This document shows, one piece after another, positions 33,853 through 42,585 of a DNA stretch of 64,000 bases (its first letter is position 1; each line of letters opens with the position of its first letter). The notes below the pieces were generated by a model. That model did not search any database, was not told the DNA's origin, and was given only the letters and a program-made list of their open reading frames with translations. The position numbers and the translations under genes were made by a program. Source of the stretch: Micromonospora carbonacea (GTDB lineage: Bacteria; Actinomycetota; Actinomycetes; Mycobacteriales; Micromonosporaceae); assembly GCF_014205165.1 (NCBI RefSeq), contig NZ_JACHMZ010000001.1, positions 6,988,501 through 7,052,500 on the forward strand. Direction: 5' to 3'.

Positions 33853-34926
33853 GTGAGTGTCGCGTTGGTGACCGGGTCGGGCGGCCTGATCGGTTCCGAG
33901 GCGGTCCGGCACTTCGCCGGCCTCGGTCTCGACGTCGTCGGCATCGACAACGACATGCGGCAGGAGTTCTTCGGCGCCGAGGCGTCCACCGCGTGGAACG
34001 TCCGGCGGCTGGCCGAGGAGCTCGGCGGGGCGTACTCGCACCACAGCATCGACATCCGCGACCGCGACTCGCTGGCGAAGCTCTTCACCCGGTACGGCCG
34101 CGACATCGCCGTGGTGATCCACACCGCCGCGCAGCCGTCGCACGACTGGGCGGTGCGGGACCCGTTCACCGACTTCGACGTCAACGCCGGCGGCACCCTC
34201 AACGTGTTGCAGAACGTGCGCGAGCACTGCATCGAGGCGCCGGTGATCCACTGCTCGACCAACAAGGTCTACGGCGACCGCCCCAACAGCCTCCCGCTTG
34301 TCGAGCTGGAGTCCCGCTGGGAGATCGAGCCGGGGCACCCGTACGCGCAGGGCATCCGCGAGGACATGTCGATCGACGCCTGCCTGCACTCGGTCTTCGG
34401 CGCGTCGAAGGTCGCCGCCGACGTGATGGTGCAGGAATACGGCCGCTACTTCGGCATGCGCACCGCCTGCTTCCGGGGCGGCACGCTGACCGGCCCGGCG
34501 CACTCGGCGACCGAGCTGCACGGCTTCCTCGGGTACGTGATGCGCGCCAACATGGAGCGCCGCACCTACAAGATCTTCGGCTACCAGGGCAAGCAGGTCC
34601 GGGACGCGATCCACAGCTCGGACGTGGTGTCGGCGTTCGAGGCGTTCTTCCGCGACCCGCGCTCGGCGGCCGTCTACAACCTGGGCGGCGGCCGGCACTC
34701 CAACACCTCCAACCGGGAGGCGTTCGCCCTGGCCGAGCAGATCACCGGCCAGGAGATGATCACCGAGTACGTCGAGGCGAACCGGATCGGCGACCACAAG
34801 TGGTGGATCGGCTCCAACGAGGCGTTCCAGGCCGACTACCCGGACTGGAAGCAGGTCTACGACGTACCGATGATCATGCGTGAGATCTACGAGGCCAACG
34901 TGGACAAGTGGGTGCCCGGGGCATGA
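33853..34926 (+). CDS. NAD-dependent nucleotide-sugar epimerase (SDR family)
   Basis: The 357 aa extended short-chain dehydrogenase begins [20 protein letters not shown] (the GxxGxxG NAD site). It has the [11 protein letters not shown] active-site Ser/Thr region and a later [15 protein letters not shown] substrate loop. It resembles CDP-paratose 2-epimerase (RfbE-type) enzymes, though in this lineage the substrate may be another activated hexose. GTG 33853 follows CAGGAG at six bases; an in-frame ATG at 33835 is possible. The stop overlaps the next gene (ATGA), so the two act together in surface polysaccharide synthesis. Confidence 0.8.
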   Translation: MSVALVTGSGGLIGSEAVRHFAGLGLDVVGIDNDMRQEFFGAEASTAWNVRRLAEELGGAYSHHSIDIRDRDSLAKLFTRYGRDIAVVIHTAAQPSHDWAVRDPFTDFDVNAGGTLNVLQNVREHCIEAPVIHCSTNKVYGDRPNSLPLVELESRWEIEPGHPYAQGIREDMSIDACLHSVFGASKVAADVMVQEYGRYFGMRTACFRGGTLTGPAHSATELHGFLGYVMRANMERRTYKIFGYQGKQVRDAIHSSDVVSAFEAFFRDPRSAAVYNLGGGRHSNTSNREAFALAEQITGQEMITEYVEANRIGDHKWWIGSNEAFQADYPDWKQVYDVPMIMREIYEANVDKWVPGA

Positions 34927-35729
34927 CCGACGGCAGCAAGCGCAACGTTCTCGGCGTCCTCGTCGACGCCACCGACTACGCCACCGCGACCGAGCGGGTG
35001 GTGGCGGCGGCGCACGAGCGGCGCCCGCTGGCGCTCACCGCGCTCGCCGTGCACGGGGTGATGACCGGGGTGCTCGACCCGGCCCACAACGCCCGGCTCA
35101 ACTCGTTCGACGTGGTCACCCCGGACGGGCAGCCGGTGCGCTGGGCACTCAACCTGCTGCACCACGCCAACCTGGCCGACCGGGTCTACGGCCCGCTGCT
35201 GACCCTGCACGTGCTGCGCCGCTTCGCCGAGGAGGGCCTTCCGGTCTACCTGTACGGCTCGACGGAGGAGACGCTGGCGCGGCTGATCCCCGCCCTGGAG
35301 CGGATGTTCCCGGCGCTGAAGATCGCCGGGGTGGAGCCGTCGAAGTTCCGCGCCGTGCAGCCCGGCGAGGACGCCGAGATCGCCGACCGGATCCGGTCCA
35401 GCGGGGCCAGGCTCGTCCTGGTCGGGCTCGGCTGTCCCCGGCAGGAGGTCTTCACCTACGCGATGCGTCCGCTGCTGGACATGCCGATGATGGCCGTCGG
35501 TGCGGCCTTCGACTACCACGCGGGGCTGCTGCGCAACCCGCCGCCGTGGATGCAGCGGGCCGGCCTGGAGTGGTTCTGGCGGCTCGGCCTGGAGCCGAAG
35601 CGCCTGTGGCGGCGGTACGTCGTCCTCAACCCGGCGTACCTGGCCCGGCTGGCGGCGCAGAAGACCGGACTGTGGAAGGCGAAGCCGCCCACTCCGGCCA
35701 CCGAGCGCCCCGCCACCTTCGCCGTCTAG
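34923..35729 (+). CDS. WecG/TagA/CpsF family glycosyltransferase
   Basis: The 268 aa GT26-family enzyme transfers a sugar (ManNAc/ManNAcA in known members) to a lipid-linked acceptor in teichoic acid or capsule synthesis. Family motifs are [55 protein letters not shown] and [14 protein letters not shown], then [21 protein letters not shown] near the end. The ATG overlaps the epimerase stop. Together with that gene it suggests a short locus for a surface glycan; no polymerase or flippase is adjacent. Confidence 0.88.
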   Translation: MTDGSKRNVLGVLVDATDYATATERVVAAAHERRPLALTALAVHGVMTGVLDPAHNARLNSFDVVTPDGQPVRWALNLLHHANLADRVYGPLLTLHVLRRFAEEGLPVYLYGSTEETLARLIPALERMFPALKIAGVEPSKFRAVQPGEDAEIADRIRSSGARLVLVGLGCPRQEVFTYAMRPLLDMPMMAVGAAFDYHAGLLRNPPPWMQRAGLEWFWRLGLEPKRLWRRYVVLNPAYLARLAAQKTGLWKAKPPTPATERPATFAV

Positions 35730-35733
35730 ACCG

Positions 35734-35761
35734 GCCCCGCGCCACCCCTACGGGGCGGGGC
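35734..35761 (+). terminator. Hairpin after the glycosyltransferase gene
   Basis: The stem GCCCCGC/GCGGGGC with a 14-base loop begins five bases after the stop codon at 35729. Confidence 0.45.
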
Positions 35762-35823
35762 TGCGGGACGAACAGGGGGCCGACCCGGATTCGGCGGGCG
35801 TCGAACTGGGCAAGGCTGACGGC

Positions 35824-36426
35824 ATGGACGGGCATCTCATCGTGCTGTTGCCGATCGCCGGCGTGTGGCTGGCCGCGGGTCTCCTCGCGGAGCGGCTGCC
35901 CCGGCCGCACCACGCCCGCCCGCTGCGCCGGCGTACCGGATGGTTGCTCGCCCTGACGGCGACCGGCCTCGGCCTGACGGCGGCCGTGCTCGCCGCCGGG
36001 CTGACCAGCGCCGGCACCGGCACGATCGACCGGGCCGCGGCCGGCCTGGCCCTGGCGGCCACCCCGGCGCTGCTGGTGGCGACCGTCACCGCCCGCCGGG
36101 TGCGCCGGCTCTGGGCTGCCGCGGGGGCGTTCGCCGCCGCGCCGGAGACGCCGGCCCCGCACGGGCTGCGCGCCGCCGCAGCGCACCCGCTGATCGGCCT
36201 GCCGCTTCAGGTCACCGGCCTGGCCACCGTGCCGGCGGTGCTGTCGGCCAGCGGCCTCGACCTCTTCGCCGGGCCCGGCGCCACCGGTGCCGCCGTCACC
36301 GTGGCCGCGCTGGGCGTCGCCGCGATCGGGGTACGCCACGCGCTGCGCCACAGCCGCCTCGCCGAGCGGTCGCTGACCCGCCGCCCCGGGTCAGCGCGAG
36401 CGGCCAGCGCTGCCCTGCACGTATAG
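35824..36426 (+). CDS. Membrane protein of unknown function, five to six TM segments
   Basis: The 200 aa product is Ala/Leu/Arg rich with hydrophobic stretches near residues 5-22, 42-62, 70-90, 120-140 and 150-170, separated by arginine-rich loops. I do not recognise a family. ATG 35824 has no clear ribosome binding site. Its last 36 bases overlap the 3' end of the convergent gene at 36391, so either the two genes truly overlap tail to tail or one of the two stops is late. Confidence 0.55.
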   Translation: MDGHLIVLLPIAGVWLAAGLLAERLPRPHHARPLRRRTGWLLALTATGLGLTAAVLAAGLTSAGTGTIDRAAAGLALAATPALLVATVTARRVRRLWAAAGAFAAAPETPAPHGLRAAAAHPLIGLPLQVTGLATVPAVLSASGLDLFAGPGATGAAVTVAALGVAAIGVRHALRHSRLAERSLTRRPGSARAASAALHV

Positions 36427-36807
36427 CAGCTCCAGGATCGACCGGGTGGCCTCGAACCAGCGGTCGAGCCAGCCGGGCGGCGGCACGCTGCCCCGGGGGG
36501 GCAGCTCCAGCAGCAGCCCGCGCAGCAGCGGGTGGTCGACCAGGGAGTCGGTGCCCGAGGAGCCGGTCGACCAGCCCGACGGCGGGAACGACGGCTCGGT
36601 CAGCGGGTTCGGATCCAGCGACGGCAGCGACAGCGGCGGGCCGACCTGGTCGAGGGCGGTCGAGCCGTCGTCCCGGGCGCCGATCTCGGAATCGGTGGAG
36701 ACCACCTCCGTCAGGACGGTGTCCCGGCGGGCCCCGCGGTACTTCCCGCCGAACCGCTCCGGCTTGCCCGGACCGTTGGTGAGGTTCTCTGAACCGATCG
36801 TCGTCAT
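36391..36807 (-). CDS. Hypothetical soluble protein (138 aa)
   Basis: The frame starts MTTIGSENLTNGPGKPERFGG and is hydrophilic, Pro/Ser-rich and acidic in its middle. It ends with an amphipathic helix region (GWLDRWFEATRSILELLYV) and a basic tail. AGGCGAG precedes the ATG. Its codon use fits a real gene, but I recognise no family. The end overlaps the tail of 35824-36426. Confidence 0.55.
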   Translation of the reverse strand: MTTIGSENLTNGPGKPERFGGKYRGARRDTVLTEVVSTDSEIGARDDGSTALDQVGPPLSLPSLDPNPLTEPSFPPSGWSTGSSGTDSLVDHPLLRGLLLELPPRGSVPPPGWLDRWFEATRSILELLYVQGSAGRSR

Positions 36808-36928
36808 CGTCTCGCCTGCCTCGCTCGGGTGCCGATCCGGGTGGCCGTTGCCGATCCGGTAGCTGGTCCGGGGTCGTCGACCAGCGCCGTCCCGACGGGT
36901 TCAACGACCAGGGCCGACGGTGGAAACG

Positions 36929-36984
36929 CGACGGGCGCGACCCCCGCCCCGGCCACGTTGCCGGAAGAGGGGTCGCGCCCGTCG
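36929..36984 (-). terminator. Long hairpin terminator of the DUF397/XRE operon
   Basis: The 16 bp stem CGACGGGCGCGACCCC/GGGGTCGCGCCCGTCG encloses 24 bases and starts 17 bases after the stop at 37002. The stretch 36808-36928 holds nothing else recognisable. Confidence 0.8.
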
Positions 36985-37001
36985 TGTCTAGGGGTCAGCG
37001 A

Positions 37002-37229
37002 TCAGTCCCGGAGGAACGCGCCGTCCCTGGCCCCGGCGACGAAGGCGTGCCAGCCCGCCGGAGCGAAGACCAGGTTGGGACCGCTCTTGTCCTTCGAGTC
37101 CCGTACCCCGACCGCCCCGGTCACGTACGCCACCTCCACGCAGTTGTCACAGTTCGGCCCGCTCTTCGAGCTCTTGAACCACGTCGCCCGCGTCAGGTCC
37201 CCACGGAACCCCTTGGTCGCCATTTCCAC
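37002..37229 (-). CDS. DUF397 protein (module 1)
   Basis: This is a 75 aa acidic/neutral protein with the DUF397 pattern: ATWFKSSKSGPNCDNCVEVAY, VGVRDSKDKSGPNLVFAPAGWHAFV. DUF397 proteins accompany DUF5753 regulators in actinomycetes (as in the whiJ loci of Streptomyces) and probably bind or modulate them. The GTG at 37229 has GAGGAG five bases upstream; ATG 37223 is the other choice. It overlaps the 3' end of the XRE gene by 37 bases, so the two are tightly coupled. Confidence 0.88.
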   Translation of the reverse strand: MEMATKGFRGDLTRATWFKSSKSGPNCDNCVEVAYVTGAVGVRDSKDKSGPNLVFAPAGWHAFVAGARDGAFLRD

Positions 37230-38074
37230 AACGGCTCCTCTGCCAGTTTTGCGATTTGTGCGATGGATTCCTCCGGGCGAATGGCCGCTGCTCGAACATG
37301 ATCGAAGATGAAGCTGTACTTCTGTAGCTCGTCGCTCTTCTCCAGGAAGAGCCCACCCGTGGCGTTCTCCGCGTACACGACATCCGGATCATTGGCTTCT
37401 GGGAAGCTGAGGATGGTGAAGGTGCCGTCCATGCCGGCGTGCGCCCCGACCGAGAACGGCAGGATCTGAAGCGTCACGTTCGGCAACTCCGCCACCTCCA
37501 CCAGCCGCTTGAGCTGAGCACGCATCACTGCGTCGCCGCCCACCGGCCGGCTCAGCACCGCCTCATCGAGCACCACCCACAGATCGACCGGATCGTCCTG
37601 GGTCAACAACGACTGACGATCCAATCGGACACGCACCCGTTGCTGAACCTGTTCGGTGGTGAAGTCCGGGCGGGCGGCCCGGATCATCGCTGAGGCGTAC
37701 TCCTCGGTCTCCAGCAGGCCCGGGACGACCTGCTGCTCGTACTGCCGGATGGAGCTGGCCGCCGACTCCAGGCCGACGTACGCACCCACCAGCACCGTGC
37801 TGTAGGGGTGCCACCACCCCTTCTGCCGGGCCTCCCGGGCGATCTGCACCAGCTCGTCGCTCTCCGCGCCGGACACCCCGTAGATCAGCAGCATGTCGCG
37901 GACGTCGCGCGGGGTGGCCGTGGTGTGGCCGGTCTCGATCCTGGAGATCTTCGACGCCGAGCACTCCAGTCGCTCGGCCACCACCTCGATGGTGATGCGC
38001 GCGGCGTCGCGGTGCCGGCGCAGTTCGGCTCCGAGCCGGCGACGGCGGATGGTCGGGCTGCGCCGCTCGCTCAC
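37193..38074 (-). CDS. XRE-family regulator with DUF5753 domain (module 1)
   Basis: The 293 aa protein has an N-terminal helix-turn-helix (~10-70: RLGAELRRHRDAARITIEVVAERLECSASKISRIETGH) and a C-terminal DUF5753 domain (~100-285: YEQQVVPGLLETEEYASAMIRA, LDEAVLSRPVGG, LQILPFSVGAHAGMDGTFTILSF). Homologues such as WhiJ act in development and antibiotic control in Streptomyces. The start is GTG 38074. It is divergent from the small gene at 38708, with a long intergenic region containing the palindrome at 38331. Confidence 0.9.
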   Translation of the reverse strand: MSERRSPTIRRRRLGAELRRHRDAARITIEVVAERLECSASKISRIETGHTTATPRDVRDMLLIYGVSGAESDELVQIAREARQKGWWHPYSTVLVGAYVGLESAASSIRQYEQQVVPGLLETEEYASAMIRAARPDFTTEQVQQRVRVRLDRQSLLTQDDPVDLWVVLDEAVLSRPVGGDAVMRAQLKRLVEVAELPNVTLQILPFSVGAHAGMDGTFTILSFPEANDPDVVYAENATGGLFLEKSDELQKYSFIFDHVRAAAIRPEESIAQIAKLAEEPLWKWRPRGSVGT

Positions 38075-38707
38075 GACGCCCCCCGGCGACCCGTCGGGTC
38101 GAATCGCTCGCTGCTCGCCCTCACCCGGTTACCTCCGGTCGATCGCGCCAGGGGTCGACGCCCGCCGGGGGCGCGACCGTCGAAACGGCGGGCGAGCGTT
38201 CGCGGCAGGGGTGATGGTGCCGGTCGTCGACCGGCCGCGACGGGCGAAACCGGCGTCCAGTGTGCCGGTCCGGGGACAGCGGCATCAAGCGTCTATTTCC
38301 GCGAGCCGCTCACGTATCGGCAAAAGTCGACATGCAACTTGCATGAGGCACGCCACTCATGCAATCTGTCCGTAGGGCTCGAATCACTCAGCGTTCCGGT
38401 CGGCCGCCGGGGCGGGACGACCCACCGACGGGTGGGGCGTCCGGTCGAGGGATACCAGCTCGGCACCGCACGACAGGTCCGCTCCGGGCGAGAGCCCCGC
38501 TGCCGCACGTCAGGTTGACTGCGACGGCGGGCGCGGCGACCGGGAGCGGCGGGGTGCTGGTCGGGTCGTGGCACGCCACCAACGCGCCCGGCCCGACCAG
38601 CACCACCAGCGCCGCCGGTTCACGAGGCACAACCCCGTCACCAGGCGAGACATCCCCCGAAACTCCAGCCACCGGCATGCCCGCCGGCCGATCTCCAGGA
38701 GACCTCT
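38075..38707. other. 633-base intergenic region between the divergent genes of module 1
   Basis: I see no supported gene here. The AT-richer part (38290-38370) holds the palindrome described separately and a third half-site CATGCAAT at 38358-38365. Open frames in this stretch are short and Arg/Pro-rich shadows. Confidence 0.6.
38331..38345. promoter_or_regulatory. Palindromic operator candidate CATGCAACTTGCATG
   Basis: A 15-base palindrome with 7-base arms around one central base, plus the extra half-site CATGCAAT at 38358-38365, lies between the divergent XRE gene (start 38074) and the small gene (start 38708). XRE regulators often bind such sites to control their own locus. That this one does so is inference. 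Confidence 0.5.
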
Positions 38708-38998
38708 GTGCTTCCCCGCTCAGGTGACGTGCTGCACGTGACGCGCGCGGCGAGTGTCCAGTTCCTCAAACCGATCATGTTCCGCGTGATCCGGGTGCTC
38801 GACTGGCCCACCTACGACGGATGGATGTGGCTCGACGGCTACGAGCTGAACGCGGCGGGGGACGCGGTCAGCAGGCGTTCGATCTACGTGCAGGCCGAGG
38901 GGCTGCGCCAGCTCCGGGTCGCCGCCCAACCCCGGCAGCGCACCGTCCCCGTCCGGCCGCGCCGGCCCGTGGTGCGTACCCCGGCCCGGGTCGGCTGA
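38708..38998 (+). CDS. Small conserved protein of the DUF397/XRE module (module 1)
   Basis: This 96 aa basic protein has the pattern SGDVLHVTRAASVQFLKPI, FRVIRVLDWPTYDGWMWLDGYELNAAGDAVSRRSIYVQAEGLRQL. A close paralogue lies at 56231, also beside a divergent DUF397/XRE pair. No function is known to me. The aromatic W-x-W and Y-E-L-N/D-x-x-G-D-A-V stretch looks like a small beta-barrel fold. The GTG start has AGGAG six bases upstream. Confidence 0.75.
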   Translation: MLPRSGDVLHVTRAASVQFLKPIMFRVIRVLDWPTYDGWMWLDGYELNAAGDAVSRRSIYVQAEGLRQLRVAAQPRQRTVPVRPRRPVVRTPARVG

Positions 38999-39099
38999 CC
39001 AGCCGAAACCCGTCCCGGTGGGCGTGCCACCGCCATAGAATCGGTACGCCCACCCCGGCGATCGTCTCCACCCCGCGCGTCCCGGACCCTGAACCTGGG

Positions 39100-39558
39100 A
39101 TGGTCATGGTCATACTGCCCGCCGCGCGGCGGCACCACAGGTCCCGCACCGTCTACGCCTTCGGGCTGCTGGCGCTCCTCGGCGCCGCCACCACCCTCGG
39201 GGTGGTGGTCCGCTACCCGGCCCTGTCGGCCACCGAGCTGGCCACGCCGGTCCCCGCGCCGGAGATCACCGTCGTCGACGGGGAGCCCGAGCCGGACTGG
39301 GCCGACCCCGTGGATCCACCGGCCGTGCCGGGCCCGATCGGCGCGGAAGCGGGCGCGCCGGGCGTGCCGACCGGTCCACCGGCCGGCGCGGGGGCCGGCG
39401 TCGGAACGGACCCGGTGGTCGAGGCCGGGCGGGCCCCCGCCGGGCCCGCTTCCCTGCGGGACGAGACGAGCCGCTCGCTGTTCTGGTCCGGCCTCCTCGG
39501 GCTCGCCATCTCCCTCGCCGGCCTGGGTCTGGTCGGCACCAGACGCCGCAGGTGGTGA
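39100..39558 (+). CDS. Bitopic surface protein with N- and C-terminal membrane helices
   Basis: The 152 aa product has a basic start and a hydrophobic segment (~17-40), a Pro/Ala/Gly/Glu-rich outer region, then a C-terminal helix (WSGLLGLAISLAGLGLVG) with a positively charged end (TRRRRW). This resembles a cell-wall sorting signal, but no LPxTG or LAxTG motif precedes the helix. It could simply be anchored at both ends. I used ATG 39100; ATG 39106 is equally possible. It is convergent with the PASTA gene at 39622. Confidence 0.55.
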   Translation: MVMVILPAARRHHRSRTVYAFGLLALLGAATTLGVVVRYPALSATELATPVPAPEITVVDGEPEPDWADPVDPPAVPGPIGAEAGAPGVPTGPPAGAGAGVGTDPVVEAGRAPAGPASLRDETSRSLFWSGLLGLAISLAGLGLVGTRRRRW

Positions 39559-39621
39559 CCGGCACCGCGCCCGGAGCGGGGTGCCGACGCCGGACGCCGG
39601 GGGTGCTGACCGGCGTCGCCG

Positions 39622-40296
39622 TCAGGGGGTCGGGGTCGCCGTGGCCGTCGGGGCCGCCGCGCTGCTCGTCGGCGTCGGTGTCGCGGCGACCACCAGGGTG
39701 ACCTGTGCGCCGGCCGGCACCAGCTCGCCCGCCGCCGGGTCCGTCTCCAGCACCGTGCCGGCCGGCCGGTCCGACTCGCGGGTCTCGACCCGGTGGTCGA
39801 CCCCGATCCGGTCCAGGATCCGCTCGGCCGTCGCCCGGGGCAGCCCCACCAGCGGCGGCATCGGCACCCCGGCCGGGGCCGTCGCCGGTGGCGTCGTGGC
39901 CGGGGCGGAGGACGGCCCACCCGTCGTCGCCTCGGTCGTCGGCGCCCCGGTCGTCGGCGGTGCCGAGGTCGGGCCCGCCGACGGCGTCTGCCCGGGGTCG
40001 GTGTCGCCGCCGGTCGACAGGGCCAACCAGAAGCCGACGCCCAGCAGGCCGAGCAGCAGCAGCGCCACGACACCCAGCAGGATCGGCGTCCACCAGCGCC
40101 GGCCGGGCTGCTCCTCGGCGTACCACTCGCCGGTCGGGGGCCCGTAGTCCGCCGGTCGGGGCGGCGGCACCCCGGCCCGACCGGACCACACCTCCCCGCC
40201 GGCCGGCTTCGGCCGGGCGTCGTCACCGGGCTTCGGCAGCGGTCGGGTCTGGTCACCGGCGTCGTCGGGGGGCGGGTCCTGGCGGTCGTCGCTCAT
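39622..40296 (-). CDS. Membrane-anchored protein with one PASTA domain
   Basis: The 224 aa protein has a Pro/Asp-rich cytoplasmic part (~1-68), one membrane helix (~70-93, WWTPILLGVVALLLLGLLGVGFWLAL), a Thr/Pro/Ala linker and a single outer PASTA domain (~143-205: VPMPPLVGLPRATAERILDRIGVDHRVE, VTLVVAA). It has no kinase domain. PASTA domains bind peptidoglycan fragments or lipid II, so it may act as a wall sensor or scaffold. GAGAGGA precedes the start. A second such gene follows upstream at 40393. Confidence 0.8.
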   Translation of the reverse strand: MSDDRQDPPPDDAGDQTRPLPKPGDDARPKPAGGEVWSGRAGVPPPRPADYGPPTGEWYAEEQPGRRWWTPILLGVVALLLLGLLGVGFWLALSTGGDTDPGQTPSAGPTSAPPTTGAPTTEATTGGPSSAPATTPPATAPAGVPMPPLVGLPRATAERILDRIGVDHRVETRESDRPAGTVLETDPAAGELVPAGAQVTLVVAATPTPTSSAAAPTATATPTP

Positions 40297-40392
40297 GGCA
40301 CGTCCTCTCCCACACCGGGCGGGTGGCTGGCCCTCCCAACCACGCTAACCGCTGTGGGCCAGCGCGGCCGGTACCGGCACGGCGAGCCGCCG

Positions 40393-41085
40393 TCACGGGG
40401 TGGGCGGCGGCTCCGCGCTCGGCTCGCCGGGATCCGCGCCGCAGGTCAGGGCCACCTTGTCGTTCCAGTGCGCCGTGCTGTCGGCCGCCGGCGCCTGGGC
40501 CGTGACGACGCCGGTCCGGCCCGTCGGATAGCCGGGGTAGAGGCCCTCCTCGACCAGGTCCTCGGCCGCGTCGTCGCAGTCGTCGCCGACCAGGTCAGGG
40601 ACGCTGACCTCGGGTGCGGGCCCGGCGACGTACAACGCGACGGTCGTGCCCCGCGACACGGGGGAGCCGACGGGCGGGTCGGCGCTCCGCACGTCCCGCC
40701 CCGACCCGGTGCCGAAGACCAGCCGCCAGCCCAGCCGCAGGTCCCGCAGCTCGTCCCGCGCGTCCTCGAAGTCCGTGCCGACCACCGGCGGGACGGTCAG
40801 CCCGGTGGAGCGGGTGGGCGCGGTGGTCCGGGTCGCCGGCGCGGTCGTCCGGGCCGGCGACGCCGGGGCCTCGGACGGGGACGCCGGGGCCGAGACGCCG
40901 GGCTGCGCGGCCGACGGACCGGGCGAGGCGTCGTCCTCCCCGGCCAGCAGCCAGCCACCGGCCGCGCCGACCAGCGCGAGGAGCGCGACAGCCAGGCTGC
41001 CGCCCAGCACCTTGGCCGACCGGCCGGAGCCCGGCGGGTCGGCCTCGTCGGGGTACGCCTCCCCTGCGGTGTTCCCGTCCGTCAT
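40393..41085 (-). CDS. Membrane-anchored protein with two PASTA domains
   Basis: The 230 aa protein has a short acidic cytoplasmic start, one helix (~26-48, VLGGSLAVALLALVGAAGGWLLAG), a Pro/Thr/Ala linker (~50-95) and two PASTA domains (~96-160: LTVPPVVGTDFEDARDELRDLRLGWRL; ~163-225: VSVPDLVGDDCDDAAEDLVEEGLYPGY). There is no kinase part. The ATG at 41085 has GAGGTGG upstream. It is in the same direction as the single-PASTA gene 96 bases away, and the two may be one operon. Confidence 0.8.
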   Translation of the reverse strand: MTDGNTAGEAYPDEADPPGSGRSAKVLGGSLAVALLALVGAAGGWLLAGEDDASPGPSAAQPGVSAPASPSEAPASPARTTAPATRTTAPTRSTGLTVPPVVGTDFEDARDELRDLRLGWRLVFGTGSGRDVRSADPPVGSPVSRGTTVALYVAGPAPEVSVPDLVGDDCDDAAEDLVEEGLYPGYPTGRTGVVTAQAPAADSTAHWNDKVALTCGADPGEPSAEPPPTP

Positions 41086-41183
41086 AGCGTCCACCACCTC
41101 ATCACCGGCGACCGTACCCGCGTCGCGCCGGGTGCCCAGGCCCGAGTTCGGTGCCACGACTCGCCGGTCCGACCACGGGAGGT

Positions 41184-41189
41184 TACGCT
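41184..41189 (+). promoter_or_regulatory. -10 box TACGCT, leaderless start
   Basis: TACGCT lies seven bases before ATG 41197. A GGGAGG further upstream (14 bases before the ATG) is too far to serve as ribosome binding site. Confidence 0.45.
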
Positions 41190-41196
41190 GCCCGGC

Positions 41197-42498
41197 ATGG
41201 CCAGACGGGGCTGGGGAGGATCGATCGCCACCGCGATCGGTGTCGCTGCCGGCGCGGGCGCCGCCCAACTGGGCTTCGGCTACGGGCTGGGCATCATCAA
41301 CTGGTCGGCGTCGGGCGTCGGCGCGGGCGAGGCGGCGTGGGTGGCGAGCCTCGCCTGGGCGACCTGGATCTCGGCCACCTCGACGATCGCGGGCGCGGTC
41401 TGCGCCCAGCGGCTGCGGCGTCCCGTCGCCCGGGGCGAGGACCCGGCCGCGACCGGCCCGGCCGACGCCCCGACCGACGCGGCCCCGACCGACGACCCCA
41501 CGACCACCGACGTCCCGACCACCGGCGTCCCGACCGACACCGCCCTCACCGACGACCCCGCAACTGACGACCCCACGATCGACGCGGAGCCCGCCGATCC
41601 GGAGCCGGCCGCACCGGGGCCAGATGTGGTCGACGCCGCCGACCGGGCCGCCGGCCCGGAGCCGACCGACCCGCCCCGCCCGGCGGCGGGAGCGGTCGCG
41701 CTGGCGCTGGCCGCTGCGGTCGGCGCGCTGGTCACCGTGCTGCTGGTCGCCGTGCCGGCGCGGATGGCGGAGGTGCCCGGCGTCGCCGCGCCGCAGGCCA
41801 TTGCCGCCGGGTACGCCGGGGCCGGCCTGTTCCTCGGGCTGCTGGTGGCGGTCTGGGCGCTGCGCTCGCCCGCTGCGGCGGCGAACGTGATCGCCACGGT
41901 CGGCTGGCTCTGGCTCCTCGCCGTGGTCGCCGTGGTGGACGGGGTGCTCGCCGGGCGCGGGCTGACCACCGCCCAGCTCGGGATCTGGCAGCTCAGCGCC
42001 GACCGGCCCGGCTTCTGGATCCGGGACTGGTTCTACTGGCCCGGCGCGGTGCTGGCACTCGGCTCGGCGCTGCTGATCGGGGCGCTGGCCGCGCGACGCG
42101 CGGCCCGGTCGGCGGAGCAGCGGCTCGGGGCGGCGGCCTCCGGCGGGGCCGGTCCGATCCTCGTCGCGCTGGCGTACCTGCTGGTCGTGCCCGGTCTGGG
42201 CACGCTCGGCCGGGAGCAGGTGTCGGCGCACCTCGTCGCCCCGTACGCCGTGGTGCTGGGCCTGGCCGGCTCGGTGCTGACGGCGGCGCTCGCCCAGCGC
42301 TCCGCGAACCGCCGCAGCGCCCGCCGCGACCGGGGCGGGCCGGCGGACGGTCCCGCACAGCCGACGGCGGGCGGACGCGGCTCCGCCGGGCCGGCGGCGC
42401 TGCCCCGGCAGCGTTCCGCAGCGGCCGGGGAGGCGACGGCGACGACCGCTCCCGGGCCGGCCCGGCCGGCCGGCGCGGAGGCCGACCAGCCGGCGTGA
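41197..42498 (+). CDS. Polytopic membrane protein of unknown function (433 aa)
   Basis: It has two helices in the first ~70 residues and an acidic Asp/Pro/Thr repeat region (~85-165, with PTDxx-like units). About six more helices follow to residue ~370, then a basic Ala/Arg tail. I do not recognise a family; similar proteins appear in other Micromonosporaceae. It is divergent from the two-PASTA gene. A role at the cell envelope is inference from topology and position only. Confidence 0.65.
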   Translation: MARRGWGGSIATAIGVAAGAGAAQLGFGYGLGIINWSASGVGAGEAAWVASLAWATWISATSTIAGAVCAQRLRRPVARGEDPAATGPADAPTDAAPTDDPTTTDVPTTGVPTDTALTDDPATDDPTIDAEPADPEPAAPGPDVVDAADRAAGPEPTDPPRPAAGAVALALAAAVGALVTVLLVAVPARMAEVPGVAAPQAIAAGYAGAGLFLGLLVAVWALRSPAAAANVIATVGWLWLLAVVAVVDGVLAGRGLTTAQLGIWQLSADRPGFWIRDWFYWPGAVLALGSALLIGALAARRAARSAEQRLGAAASGGAGPILVALAYLLVVPGLGTLGREQVSAHLVAPYAVVLGLAGSVLTAALAQRSANRRSARRDRGGPADGPAQPTAGGRGSAGPAALPRQRSAAAGEATATTAPGPARPAGAEADQPA

Positions 42499-42585
42499 CC
42501 GACCCGGCGCAGAGGCCGACCAGCCGACCGAGCCGGCGCGGCAGCCCGACGTCGTGCTCCGGGCCGCCCGCCGGGGTGGGACCCG

